DNA from: Platycnemis pennipes
Lineage: Eukaryota > Arthropoda > Insecta > Odonata > Platycnemididae
Direction: 5' to 3'
Assembly (NCBI GenBank): GCA_933228895.1
Contig: OW121855.1
Span: 35,788,698 to 35,852,697, forward strand
Length of the DNA stretch: 64,000 bases
Shown here piece by piece: positions 21,890 to 33,990 of this stretch. Below the pieces are notes generated by a model. That model saw only the letters and a list, made by a program, of their open reading frames with translations, had not been told where the DNA came from and ran no database searches. Both the position numbers and the translations under genes were made by a program. The first letter of the stretch is position 1; each line of letters begins with the position of its first letter.

Positions 21890-22430
21890 CTTGTCAACAA
21901 GCTGCACGTCTTCCTGGTCTTCCAAAATCTTTCCTTTCACCAGATGGATGATCGCACACTTGTCTAATCCGAACTCCATCACTGTATCTGCATACGATGT
22001 CCAACACCAAGTGCAGATCTTTCACACTTGAAGCATAAAGCTTCAGGTCATCCATGTAGAATAGATGGGGGACCTTATTCTTCCTATTTGATGGGACACC
22101 ACACATTATATGTGTGGTGTCCCATATGGTGGTGTCCCACTGAACGGACAGTGGGAGGAGAGATAAACAGAACAAGAGGCTGTTGCCTTGCGTTGAAAAA
22201 TGCCATGGTGGTATGTAACCAAATCTGTGTGGACGGTCTTCTTACCAGATTTTATGGCAAAGCACATCCTCCACAGCTATAACAGGCATTCAATCCAGGA
22301 CACAACCTCTGGGTGGACTTTCATGTACCTCAGCATGGCTATAATCAGCTCATGAGAGGTGGTATCGAAAGCCTCTTGTACCAGTTTGTACAACCACTAG
22401 CACTTCAGTGGACTATAAACACAGCTTACC
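21890..22430 (-). pseudogene. R2-like LINE reverse transcriptase core
   Basis: Read on the minus strand across three frames, the stretch gives RT motif A context (LVQEAFDTTSHELIIAML), a GIFQ remnant of the usual GIFQGDSLSPLLF motif, then CLSLLPLSVQ and HLFYMDDLKLYAS. The catalytic YMDD is intact. A hairpin at 22091-22125 lies between the LLPLS and YMDD motifs. Beyond 22430 the similarity is lost, so the N-terminus is missing. Confidence 0.7.
22091..22125. repeat. Perfect 16-bp hairpin, 3-base spacer
   Basis: ATGGGACACCACACAT is followed after three bases by its exact reverse complement. It lies within the RT-coding part of the R2-like LINE. A third partial copy (GGTGGTGTCCCAC) follows at 22128-22140. 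Confidence 0.9.
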
Positions 22431-25400
22431 TGATTTAGCTCTGTAGGCAATGGAATCACAGCAGTAGAATAAACAATTTTTTTTCTGGCACACTTCGAAC
22501 AGCTGCTATTGTCACTCGATTGGACGAGAAGTTTTCAGATGTTGAATTCCTAATTCCATTTAATTTTACAGAATTAATGGACAGTCCCTTGAATGTATGT
22601 TCATTTTTTTTTGCCAGGGCAAATCCAAATATTTTTTACCTGGAAAGCCATTAAGGATTATTATTTTGCCAAAGGAATTCCATACATTTAAAACATAAGT
22701 AGCAAAATTTATCAAAAGGGTCACTACAGATATTGACACACCCAGCAGAGTTTCTAAAATATTTGAACTTACTACTATGTACCACAGAAAATGTTGAAAG
22801 GACACATATGAGCTACAGTTCATCTTATATTCACTGGCTGGGCATCAAGGTGTGACTAGAGATAATTTAGTCCTATTTTCCGATGGAGTATGCTAGAATG
22901 ATGGCAAGGGACGGGTCGCAATTACTCCTCAGTAAACAAAAAGAGTCATTTAAGGATAAACTATCGAATTCACTGACTGATGTTGAGAATATGTTGCCGA
23001 CTTTATGATATGAATCCGGCGTGATGGCATTCTCACCGCAGAAAACTTATTTGGCACCCGCGGTGGAGGGTCGGTGGCTGGAAAATCAACAGCATCGCGG
23101 GGCAGTATAAAGTATAGGATAGGGACACACTAATATTTCCGTATGATGTGGTACATTATTTGTCCGGAAAAATTGTTAGAAAAATTACCTACTTAAGTCA
23201 AGGCATGCCGGCATTGTCATTTTGAATAAACTGCGGTGGGGAGGTACCTACAAAAGACAAGTCTGGGCAGGCATATATTTCCGATTCTCAGTATCTCTGG
23301 ATAAACTAGTGTCACCACACATTTATAGTTCGATCGGAGCTACTGTTGATCAGAAAGAGTATCTCTGTAGACCATAATGCCGAAAACTGTCAGCATATTT
23401 GCTCGCCAAAAGGAGTTTGTAAGTGATAGATATATAGGTTTATACATATTTGACGCAACTTTCATTACAAAGAGAAGTACCAAGGAAATTGGCCATAGGC
23501 AACAGGCAACCCACACAACACCATGTAGCCATTGAGCCACCTTTGTTAAGGCCTGAATTTTGCGTATATCTGTGTATTTTGTTAACTATCAATGAAGATT
23601 AGATAGAATAAGTAAAATATATCAATTTATGCCTCTAATAAAATTCTTTGTTTGCTTAAATTGAGAAATATGTACATAAATATTTTTTTCACCGCCGGAG
23701 CATGAAATTTGTGATTTTTGCAACGCTGGGACTATGATTTTTACACCGCTTTCCCTCAAGTTTATTTACCACTTTTCAGGGTCCCTAGCTATACATATTT
23801 GGTTCAGGAAAAGATAAAAAATCAAGTGCTTATATTTACAAATGCAAGTCTCTTAGAATGGATTCCATGACACACAAAGCTTAGTTGTTACAAGTCTATA
23901 AACAGCTGATGCACAGTGATATTTATCTTACTCATAAGACAAGTTAGTATTCAGGGCACAAGTTGAAACCATAATACAAAAACAATTCCAAACTATTTTA
24001 TGGAATGAAAGGAGGATAGAATACATCCAATACTGTATTTCTTGGCTCATAGGATGTGCCAGCCCATAAGTTGCAAGTGTTTATTTGGGTTAGATTTTAG
24101 AAGAAAAATAATTTTCCATGCCAATTAAGGTAAATATGAATAGGAGAAAAATAGGATTGTTAGTTTAACAAGTAGCAGCAACTGTATTAAGTTGAGCATC
24201 ATTATCTTCCATGCCAATTAAAAGATAAAGAGAGCATCTATAGGTTAATGCTGCAATAGCCTGTGGTAAAAGTAGATAGACAGGTCACCTCCAAGAATAC
24301 TGCAAAATCAGACGCTTGAAACCATAGCTTTATCCATGGCTTATAAAATGTAGGCGGATTTTAGAATGTGTTTTCAAGTAAAAAATGAGTATCTTTTGGT
24401 CCAAGAAAAACAAAAGTGAACTGGGGCAAGTGCGGCTTTGGCTTGTATTGCATTGCAGAGATGCAGACATAAGGCGAGATTTAGCTGTATGTTGGGTATA
24501 TGTAATCTTGCCAATTTTCACTGCTGAAGTGGTTTTCAATGTCAAGCAGTAACATCAGTGAGGCAGTAAATAGCCATTAATACATAAGAAATTAAAAGTC
24601 ATGCTGCTGTTCACATTTGTCATCAATGCCAGTGGGAAAAAGAAAACTTGTAATTACTTATTGTAGTTTACAATACATCTGTAATTAATTACACATCCTT
24701 TTTTTCAAATGTATGACCACAATCAAATTATCGGCTTGTTAATTCTTGATCCATTAAAACCCCATCTGGGGCAAGTGCGATTGTGGATTTATTGTTCATT
24801 TTTGCATCTGTGATGCTTTTTTCGTTTTTCTGCAATGGTTTCTGAAGTTTATCATCACCCTCTTCATTTATCGAATATTGTTTCTTTCACCAAGCGTTGT
24901 TCACCAAAATCATCCACCGCAATATTTGAAAATGCAATCGGCCAGCATAACAAAATATGTATGACACCCCACATTCTCTTCATTCAGTAAAAAACTTTTG
25001 AATAAAGATTAAAATTTTGGGAAATCAAAGGGTACCAAAAATAATCATCTTAAACAACAGCGAGGAAAGAAGTTGAAAACTTTTTGCTAAACCCCTAAGT
25101 GAAGAAAACAATTAGAGGAAGGATTTGAGCTCTTGACAATTAGTTTTAGCTTACCTATAACTGATATTTACATGTTGCCGCAGAACATGACAGAAAGAAT
25201 AATACTCTTACTCCATTCAAAACCAGTTTACCTGGTGACGTTTGGTTAATGTATTTAAAAAAATACTACCACAAATTATCCTTCATGGATGCTGAAAGCC
25301 AGGAGACAACACATAGACAAAGTAGTAAACCATTCTTCATTAATGAATATTTTGATCTCTTTAGTGAAACAATTTAAGAGCTAAATTTATTTGAGAATTC

Positions 25401-27637
25401 TAAAATAAATTTGAATGATACGTCATTTTAATAGATCCAGGCAAGGCAAAGGTTGCAGGAGCTGCCGGTGCAAATTCGACAAAATAGAAAAGCAGTCCAG
25501 GAAGGCAAAACTTGTCTTGTTTTACATACTATGTTGCTGGGGACAAAGCGACCACAGTGGTCATTTTTTAGGGGAATATAGGTACTGGGGATCTGTGAAA
25601 TGTTGTGTTTAAATGATAATGTGACAAAGAATTGATTTTAACATGAACAACTAGAAACTTGTTGGTGGAGAGGGAACACAAACTTTGAATTTTAGGGTAT
25701 GCACTTACCCCCACTATCCTGATATGATTTTCTTTAGAGATTTAACTACGAATTGAGAGATTCACATGGAGATACTGTGATATCATGACCTATGACATGT
25801 TTTGGAGTGATGTCAAAAATAAATGAAATACTGTATCCAGAGGCATTAAATAAGACTTATGTTTTAGGAAAAATCTTTATGGATCTAAACACTAACCTTA
25901 CCGTACTTAAAAGAAATGTAAAAAAAATAATTTGAGGGCATCGGATGTTGAAGACAGAGTATTGTAAACCATTATACAGAGTCTTTGAGTAGATTTCCTC
26001 AACTAGTAGACTGGAAAATACTTTTTTATTTTAATACGTAGTTCATTTTATTTGAGAGAGTTATGACCACCCAAATACCATGTTTCAACACAAACACACT
26101 TCCAAGCAAAGACTTCTCATCATCAGCCATCCGCTGGCTAAACAGTGTACTCAATGGAAGAAGCATAAGAAACATCAAACAAGAGATCTCATCATGCCCA
26201 AATGTAACAGCCAAAATATGAAAATTAAATTTCTCATCATACCCAAATCATGTGCGTATATTGCATGATGAGATATGTTATTACACCCAGCAAAGTGGTT
26301 AAAAGTAGACTAATTAGCAGGTACTGATGCCTGAATTTTCAACATCCATCCTTCACTAAAATTCTATGTTCATAAAATCTATATTCAATAGCATGTATGT
26401 ATTGCCTATAAGTAACTATCGGTCATCTCTTTATTTAACAAAGCTTGCAAGCAGAAAGTGTACCCATTGAATAATGAAACAGTGTAGGGACATAGGATTT
26501 ACAATACAATGTAGAGAAACAATTATATTTGTTCAGATCTATCAATGTTTTGTAAGTTATCCATGATAATTTGAATAATAAATACAGTGTTAATAAAAAT
26601 TGGCATTTCACAAATTGGTGTGAAACTAGTTAAATAAAGAAACTAGTTAAACTAGTTAAATAGCATATTATATGGTATTTAACTTTTTTACAAAATCATA
26701 CATCATATTGCATAAAACATTCTCTACAAAAACAAACTTCTGTAAATTCAAACAACAACAATCTGGAAAATGAAGCACATATCACTTTTTATGAGAAATC
26801 AGATCATAAAACCCACAAATAGATGTACCATTTTTACACACAAAATGAAATTGAGAGGCACCTCATATAAATAATTCTATGAGGGAATGAACATCCATAT
26901 ATTTATAAAAGCTTATATCAAAGAAGTTTCATGGGCTTTTCAAGTAATACTGAACGATTTTACCACCCAGGTTAATGACACACATCAAGATACCTCTCAA
27001 CTCCATGAGCTATCAAAAAATATGCATGAAAACTTGAGAGTAAAATGGCATTCAAGGGGAAATCAAGTGATAACATTTACTTGATTGATATCAGGTACTG
27101 AAATGCCACATTTGCATTCATTCAAAAAAAAATATTAGGCCCTTGAAAGGCCTAACTTGCAAAAAAGTTCCTTTACTTTAACATGTAGGTTTCCAGCAAA
27201 ACGTTTTCTTGATTAACCGTGTGAATCCTATGCTCAACATTTAAATAAATTACAATTCATATTAAATGCTAATACAAAAATGTTCCCATGAAACAACTTA
27301 ATTACAAAAATGTCCTCATCAGTCTCAAGGATACACAAGAATAATATCAGACGATAACTTTCCAGGAACTTGGCAATCATTTTCTCACATTTTTGCATTT
27401 ACAAAATGACTAATTTTAAAATGTAATACCTTAAGGATATCCAAGGACAGACCAATGATGGTCTGAGATCACATTTAAAATTACATTCACTTGGAATGAT
27501 TGCTATTTAAATAATCCTGATGAAAACTGACATTCCAGTATATGTACCAGTTAATCAATTTCCAAAGTATGGATTATCATACTTTCTTATGAATATCATT
27601 ACCATTGATATAAACCCTAATTTTCTCTCCTCCTTAC
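22431..27637. other. Gene-poor; right end probably 3' UTR of host gene 2
   Basis: No coding exon or recognisable transposase is seen. The part adjacent to 27638 lies immediately downstream of the stop of the minus-strand host gene 2, so it is its likely 3' UTR; a minus-strand AATAAA (TTTATT on plus) occurs near 26441. A short tandem of AAACTAGTTAAA-type units is at 26627-26660. Several 60-85-codon frames have no motif. An old GGGGCAAGTGCG motif occurs at 24424 and 24768 in the same orientation, suggesting an undetermined repeat. Confidence 0.4.
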
Positions 27638-27717
27638 TTATTCGATAATTATGTCATGGTCCCCTGAAGAAGGCATCAAATCCCTCCTGACTTTGAGCTT
27701 TGGAGCAGCAGATGGTG
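27638..27717 (-). CDS. Host gene 2, last coding exon
   Basis: On the minus strand the acceptor (ATATTTTTTCCAG, AG at 27719-27718) is followed by CA|CCATCTGC. These two bases complete the codon begun by the final G of exon 45262-45538. The exon encodes APSAAPKLKVRRDLMPSS, then GDHDIIIE, and a TAA at 27638-27640. The basic KLKVRR motif followed by an acidic end looks like a conserved C-terminus. The exact phase match over a 17.5-kb intron supports the model. I do not recognise the family. Confidence 0.65.
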
Positions 27718-27861
27718 CTGGAAAAAATATTTTATGGTAAATAAGTAGTATTCATTATAGTTCATCCAAATTTGGTTTATATTTAAATGATTTGAACCAA
27801 TCATGAGAATCTACATTTCTCCAGAGCGATGCATTAAGGATAGATAACGGGAATTCTTGTT

Positions 27862-30447
27862 TTAAACCATTCAATGCACCGGCGGATGACAGCCAGGGCT
27901 GTCATGCCCTTGGGATACTTTTGAATGGCTATAACGGAACTACGCGTGGCTGTTTTGGGGTGCTTTCTTTTTTCCGCTCTTTAGTTGGGTTCTGGCCGTC
28001 CTGTCGTGTGCTTCGTTTCTGGTTTCACCAAATTTTGGCTCTTCTGCAGTTTTTCGAGTTTTGCGACTTTTTCGCTGTAGTTTCAGTGTGATATTTTCCG
28101 ATGTGCATTGTTTTTTGTGTGTTACATGTAACTACTGAATGACTACTGACATTCGTGTTTGACCAATTGATCGTCAGTGTAGCGTTTTATTCTTGGTCAG
28201 TATTTTTTGGTGACTTTTGGATATTTTTTTGTGGTTCCTGCCTGTTCCCCGAAGTTTTGAATGCGATCTATTCTTTCAACGGATTCATTCGTTAATTCTA
28301 GAGGTAAGCACTTACATACTTTTTATAAAAATTAATACTTATAAAAAATTGATGTGATGCATGGGTTTAGATATCTTTATTTGTTTAATACTATAGAGAT
28401 TTTTCTGAACTCTAAATTTATCCTTGAAGCGGCTGCTATCTCAATAAAAACAAGAATACTTTCCAAAATAATACATTTTAATGCATTTTTCATTTGATTG
28501 CTTTTACTTTTAATTTTTTTACTTCTCATTTACCATTTATTTGGCATCAATAGGCTATTTTCTTTAACTTCCAAAATGAAGAGATGAGTCTCCCAGGCAC
28601 TGCAAAATAGCAGGAAAACTTCATCTGCTACTGGCCCGATGGATGACGAAACGCCCAGCCTATCTGGACTTTCTGGTATGAAAGATTCATTTATCGTCTC
28701 TAATGCCAATTATCTACTGATAAAACAGTGTAAAATATTTCAATATTTCACTTTAGTTCCGCAGCCAGCAAAACAGCCGAGAAAAACCCTGCAGGAGGAG
28801 GAAATATGTTCCTTGGCCTCGGGGGAGTCGTCAGATGACAATTCATCGAGTGGGTCATCATCAAGCTTCCGATTCACTTCCGACATTGGAGAAAGTGACT
28901 CGGAAAGCGACGTTGAACCCTGTCAACCCATAAGAGAGCCATGGCTATCGCAGAAGTTCGAGCAGATGCAGGTACCGTTACTTCCGAAGTGCCCTGGGTC
29001 ACCGATCCCCCAGTAAACAAGGCTAACGTTGCTTTCTTGGGATCTCCCGGTCTAAAAATAAGACCCTGCGGTTCAAGCGCTAGGGACTTCTTCTCCCTGG
29101 TGTTTAACGATGAGGTTTATGACCTTATCCTTCGGGAGATGGAGAGGAAAGCGGAGTGCATATTTTAGAGCAACCCATCTCCTAGAGGGAGGATAACGGA
29201 CTGGAAGCCATTGGATAGGGAGGAGTTTGATATTTGGTTGGGCCTGCTCTTCCACATGGGGACAATCAGAACAAACCGGATGTCTGATTATTGGAAAACA
29301 TCGATATTTTTCAAATTTAAAATATTCCGGGATTCGATGCCGAGGGATCATTTTGTAGGGATATTGCTAGCACTGCACTTTGCTAAAAATCCTGATGAAA
29401 ATGATCCTGCTCCCAGAGATCGTCTATATAAAATAAGATCCCTTGTAAACTGCTTTCAGGAGGCAATGGTGGCATCTGTATTCCCAGGAAGGGAATTGTG
29501 CATTGACGAGTTGATGCTACTCTGGAGAGGCCGCTAGGTTTTTCGCCAATACCTTCAGGGCAAAAAACACAAGCATGGCATAAAATTGTATATGCTTTGT
29601 GAACCTGCAGGGTTAGTCCACCGCTCGATTATTTACGCGGGCTCCGGAGATGAAGAGTTGGGTTGACGAGGACATGGAGATAAAGTTGTTCATAAACTTT
29701 TAGATAACTTAAAGCATTATGGACACAGTGTTTATCTGAACAATTATTATAACAATGTACGTTTAACAAGGGATCTGTTTTCAAGTGGAACGTACTTCAC
29801 AGGAACCCTGCGAGCGAACAGGAAAGACAGTCCAAAAGACGTTTTCGGCCGAAAATTGCCAAAGGGAGAGGTCATTACTCGCTGGAGTGAGGATGGAATT
29901 TGTGTCTTTCGATGGAAAGACAAGAGAGACGTTGCCATGATTTCCTCAGAGTTTGGAAGCAACTTTGTACCAACTTCACGACCAGGCAGAGGAAAACCAG
30001 AAGCCGTAGTTGCATACAACAAGTTTATGGGCGGGGGTGGATCATTGCGACCAGCTTATATCATACAACACCTGTGAGCACAAAACGCTCAGGTGGTATA
30101 AGAAGGTAGGAATCCACAATTTCAGATAATGCTGGTGAACAGCTATATTCTTTATAATAAATATAGTGGGAATAAAAAGAGCCTTTATGATTTTAGGTTA
30201 GAGTTGATTGAGTCCTTACTTTCCCGTAGGACAAAGGCCTTGACTCTTTTTCCACAACCAAAAAGGGGTCTCGCCCACTTTCCCACTGTAACAGCTGTTG
30301 GGGAGAAAGGGAAAAAAAAAGCAAGAGATGCAGATATGTCACACTAAGGGAGTGAGGAAATCTGTGGTGCATATTTGTCCTGACTGTGAGGGCGAGCCGG
30401 GACTTTGCTTGCGCCCTTGCTTTCAGGAATTTCATAAAAATATTTAA
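27862..30447 (+). mobile_element. piggyBac-like element 1 (defective)
   Basis: A TTAA at 27862-27865 is followed by a candidate 5' end (CCATTCAATGCACCGG, then a GGATGACAGCC...GGCTGTCATGCCC subterminal palindrome), a pattern typical of piggyBac termini. A probable 5' UTR intron (donor near 28302, acceptor near 28594) and a transposase pseudogene follow. The 3' terminus was not located: no matching inverted end plus TTAA was found after 30447. The element lies antisense in the host gene 2 intron. Confidence 0.65.
28639..30447 (+). pseudogene. piggyBac transposase pseudogene
   Basis: The ATG at 28639 starts a Ser/Asp/Glu-rich N-terminus after a likely 81-bp intron (28676-28756). The DDE_Tnp_1_7 domain follows in pieces: DREEFDIWLGLLFHMG at 29214, then RDHFVGILLALHFA, and CIDELMLLWRGR at 29500 with the first catalytic Asp. 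FRQYLQGKKHKHGIKLYML and then HSVYLNNYYNNVRL follow, where relatives have an Asp in the DN pair and this copy has Asn. At about 30030 an extra G shifts the GGVD motif out of frame. The C-terminal cysteine-rich zinc domain (HICPDC, LCLRPCF) is readable to a TAA at 30445-30447 after a frameshift in an A run. In-frame stops occur near 29167, 29536 and 29665. It is inactive. Confidence 0.85.
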
Positions 30448-31837
30448 GTTTTCGTGAAATTCTAATCTCGTGAGGTTTTTTGTTTGCATAATTGTAGATT
30501 CCAATATAATAAATTTTGCAAGTTATTAAGGTTTAGATTCATTCTTTTTTCTGCAAATATTTTGTTTTCATTATCATAATATTTCATAATTCATGATTTT
30601 TAAGGTTTTCCGTTTCGACATTTTTCCTGTGGCATATATTGTAATTAATTTAACTATTGGTGGCACCCCTTTACTGTATAATTGCTGTTGTATACTTATT
30701 TTTCAAAATGGCTATGCTTGAATGCATATGTAAATGTATGTATACATTTGTGAGATCTTCCGTTTGGATGAATACTATACTGCATAGAGCATTTTTGCAC
30801 ACTATGGTAAATACAGTTTACCCAATACATATCGGATTGATTTATTATTACTCTAAGTAATGCAATTATTTTTCCAACATTTAAAATCAACGTAGCTCCC
30901 TGAGTTCGTTACATTTCAGTATTTCTCAAGTGTATACGTGAGCATAAAATTCAGAGAACTGGGTGTTCTAAATGGGTGACAAAAGGAAACGGCCAATGAA
31001 TTGAGGAAAAGAGAAAGAAGGAACAGGAATTTGGATAGTCAGGGGTGAGAAAGGGAAGCACTGGAGGAGGGGAAAGAAAGTGGTGGGTTGGCAGGGGTTG
31101 GGGAAAAGGAAGCGACAAGTGAGACCTGAAGGGGGGAGAGGCAGGGGAATTTGGGGATAGGACAACGGAAGGGTACAATAGACCGAGGCACTAAGCGGCT
31201 TACAAACATTTTTACCGAGGACGGGTTTTTCATAGGGACAACGGCAGAATGTCTGCCATGACGAATTCTCAGGCATGCTACGAGCGGACGACACCCAGCG
31301 GATGAATGGAATTCCAAAAATAATTTGGTGTGACTGCTAATTATATTATGGTCAATAGGAACCAGAGAGTATATGCAGTTAGGCTGCCGCAAATATATCT
31401 AGTGGTATTGCTGCTGCCTAAGCTACGATCAATATAATTTCATAATTATTAGCGGCTTTCACGGAGGCAAAAAACTTTGCAGTGCCTAGAGATATGAGGT
31501 TTTTCCTTGTACATTATACGGAAGAACAAGGAAAATTTAAAATATTACCGAGTAAAATGTATCTAACCATGATGAATAGAGAACCATTACCATCTTCATG
31601 TAGCCCACTCAAAGGCAAAATATTTACCGCAAAAATAAAATCATGGTAAGTACAAATGATATGCATTCTTACAGAACAAAAATCAAATTTTAAAATATAA
31701 GCAGATAAAGCACGGTGTGAACTCTCTCATTTAAACTTCTTTGCGTAGATAAACGCAACCATTAATCTCATACTGAACTTAAACAAGATATAATTCAGTA
31801 ATTTGAAGATTTCCTCTAAAATTTCGCAAAAGAAATG
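30448..31837. other. Intronic, low-complexity purine tract
   Basis: After the piggyBac remnant comes AT-rich sequence. A strongly purine-rich plus strand follows at 30990-31160 (GGGGAAAGAAAGTGG-type), giving proline-rich shadow frames on the minus strand. No transposon protein is recognised. Confidence 0.45.
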
Positions 31838-32592
31838 AATCACCGCAGCACCATCAGCAATTCACCATCAAAACCACTGTTTGACTGTTCTTTTGACTCT
31901 TGTGTGTAGTAATGTATCCATGTTTCATCCACAGTTATGTATAGATGCAGAAACTTGTCACGGCTGTGATGGAAAAGTGCCAAACCAGCCTCTGAGTTGA
32001 TCACACGATTGCATTTATTCTCCATTGAGAGCAAACCTGACACCCATCTTGCAGAGATTGTTTTCATACCCCATTTTTCGAGCAAAATTGAAAACACTGT
32101 ACCTTGTGATATGCCTGTGGCCTCAACTATTTTGTGCACATTGATTCGTTGACCACTCAAAACCATATTGTGGATTTTTTCGATTGTTTCGGAGGAAGTC
32201 ACTTCCACTGGACGTCTCGAATGATGGTCATCATTTGTGGATGCGCGGCCACATTTAAACTCATTTCCCTAATAGTAAACAGTTGCAAACACAGCAGCAG
32301 ATGTACCATGAACTTCATCCAATTCCGCTTCTATATCTTTCGGTATTAAACCTTTTAAATAGAAGTGTTTCATCATCGTACGAAACTCACTTTTTTTCCA
32401 TTTTTCTAAAGGAACAAAAGTTGGTTGCTATGATAACAAAAAAAATTTGTTGCTAGAGAAACCACATGATGGATATAGCTGAAAAGTTTACAGAAGTCTA
32501 ATGAGAGATGACCCTCACTAAAAGCAAACCTATCGCGATTATATCATCGCCACTGATTGGATTTTCTAAGGACTTATTGAACGACCCTCGTA
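31838..32592 (-). mobile_element. mariner element, 3' deleted
   Basis: The 5' end at 32592 is a mariner inverted repeat on the minus strand (TACGAGGGTCGTTCAATAAG), with TA at the border. The transposase reads from about 32400 with a stop in the N-terminal helix-turn-helix region, then RRPVEVTSSETIEKIHNMVL, a second helix-turn-helix (VEATGISQGTVFSILLEKWG), the WVSGLLS linker and the first catalytic Asp in VDETWIHYYTQESKEQS. Sequence after this is lost, so the second and third catalytic residues and the 3' inverted repeat are absent. It is a dead copy. Confidence 0.8.
31840..32400 (-). pseudogene. mariner transposase, N-terminal half
   Basis: The N-terminus is frame-disturbed near 32395 and has one stop near 32268 (ATVYY*GNEFKCGRAS). 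The rest is open to 31840. It matches the Tc1/mariner family up to the DETW motif. The final residues (FDGELLMVLR) do not match the family and probably derive from sequence joined by deletion. Confidence 0.75.
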
Positions 32593-32929
32593 TTATTAAC
32601 TTAGAGATTTATACAGCACAGGGTAAAAAACTCTAAGAAGCTATCAAATAACTGTTGAAGCTTAGCATTCAAGCTTAGCACTGGTATTACATATAATTTT
32701 CTAATTTTTCTAATTACTGAATCGCATTAAATGAGGGATTTTTCCTCCTTCTCTGAAGCATTCCATAATTTTTCCTGTATATAAAAATAAAGATTGCTTT
32801 AATAATTTGAATAATTATTGATCAATTGTATTACAAGATGTTTAATCAAGTAGGTACTTGAAAAAGCATTTTGTATCCAATTAATGTCATTTTTAGAAAA
32901 AACATGCCTTATTATCTTCAAATCAGCAT

Positions 32930-33990
32930 GGTTTCAAAAAGAGTAATCATCTGCTTTATTTCAAGCCTCAGATTTTATGCTGTCTTCACTAGACCAAAAA
33001 TTGAAAACTACAAGGGTATTTTATTATATTTCCAAGGTGTTTGACAATGTAAATCACTCTTGCCTCCTCAACTGGGAGTAAGAGGTGTTACAAACAAGTG
33101 GCATACTCATACCTAAGTTATCAAACTCAATCTGTCTCTCTCACTATAAAGGGTAACATATACTCTTCTAGCAGTACTAAAACCACAATAGGGGTTCCCC
33201 TAGGGTTTATATTAGGCCCAGTTTATATTTCTGAAAAACATAAATGCAATGCATTGCTAAAGACTCTACAAGAGCAAATGAATTCATTTCAAACTGGTGT
33301 CGACATGGTGAATTGAATTCAAATATTCAAAAGACATATATAGTTCAATTTGATTGTAATATGTAGTAGTTTATTTGAATGAATTTAAATAAAATTGATA
33401 AATAGTCATTTGAGAATTTTCCTTATACCAACTAAATTTCTAGGAACTTAACTAAATACCAACTTGTCATGGGAGATGCATACTGAGATCTTAGTAAATA
33501 AACTAAGCTCTACATGCTATCTATTGTACCATGTAAGAAACTCAGTTGACATAGATATCCTGCTACATAATGTTTTATTATGGTGCATTCTATTCACTCA
33601 CACCATATAACACAATTTTTTGGGGTTCATCATATCATGCTACTAAGATCTTCACATTGCCAAAATTTGCAATCCAAATTATGATATGGATGTGTTATGA
33701 TGTTCCTTCCAAGCCCATTTTTAATAAACTAACCATCCTCCCATTTTCAGGTGTATATTTATTGCCAATCTTGCTTTTTGTTTGACAAAATCTCAATTTG
33801 TTTGTTACAAATTCCGATATTTCATAATACGAAACAAGAAATGTGAGAAGTCTTCATTACAATTCTGCAAAGACTAATAGAGTTAAGTCAGGGCCAGGAG
33901 AAATGGGTCTCAGAATACATAACAAACTTCCTCAAAATTTAAAAGCTATTGAATGATATGAGTTACATATTTAAAAAAAAAGGTGAATTT
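32930..33990 (+). pseudogene. Highly decayed LINE reverse transcriptase (CR1/Jockey-like)
   Basis: RT motifs appear in order across all three frames: YLSYQTQSVSL and GVPLGFILGP (motif B region, GVPQGSILGP in relatives) at about 33100-33225; TKFLGT...WEMHTEILVNKLSS (the KYLGI..W..HI..L..KL.. block) at about 33435-33510; and FYSLTPYNTIFWGSSYHATK followed by KPIFNKLTILPFSGVYL at 33585-33770. Many stops and the lost FADD motif show long neutral decay. It is a different family from LINE-A. Confidence 0.6.

Larger units (their letters stand above)
19990..22430 (-). mobile_element. R2/R4/NeSL-like LINE with restriction-like endonuclease (dead)
   Basis: This is a single-ORF-type non-LTR retrotransposon on the minus strand. 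In order it shows the RT palm (AFDTTSHELIIAMLRYMKVH upstream of 22280; a FYMDD catalytic box near 22065-22080), a post-RT domain (YLPKKLGGRGLITLEYL at about 21300), a C-terminal zinc-knuckle region (CRVCRR...HLLSGC at about 20760) and a PD-(D/E)xK endonuclease (KPDIVLLD then VIEFLAPS at about 20360-20290). The domain order and motifs identify the REL-endonuclease group. It is broken by frameshifts, two hairpins and a 143-bp triplication. No N-terminal zinc fingers were found. It is not in a 28S rDNA target site. Confidence 0.8.

Noticed and set aside
20057..22430. Phage or bacterial reverse transcriptase system (for example a DRT or group II intron)
   Set aside because: The domain order RT, thumb, CCHC knuckle and PD-(D/E)xK, with HLFYMDDLKLYA, is that of animal REL-endonuclease LINEs.
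28639..30447. Domesticated piggyBac host gene
   Set aside because: At least three in-frame stops, a frameshift at GGVD and a shift in the A run rule out a protein, although the intron-like structure is noted as a finding.
30951..31392. Overlapping proline-rich minus-strand ORFs
   Set aside because: They are products of a purine-rich low-complexity tract, with all frames open by composition.
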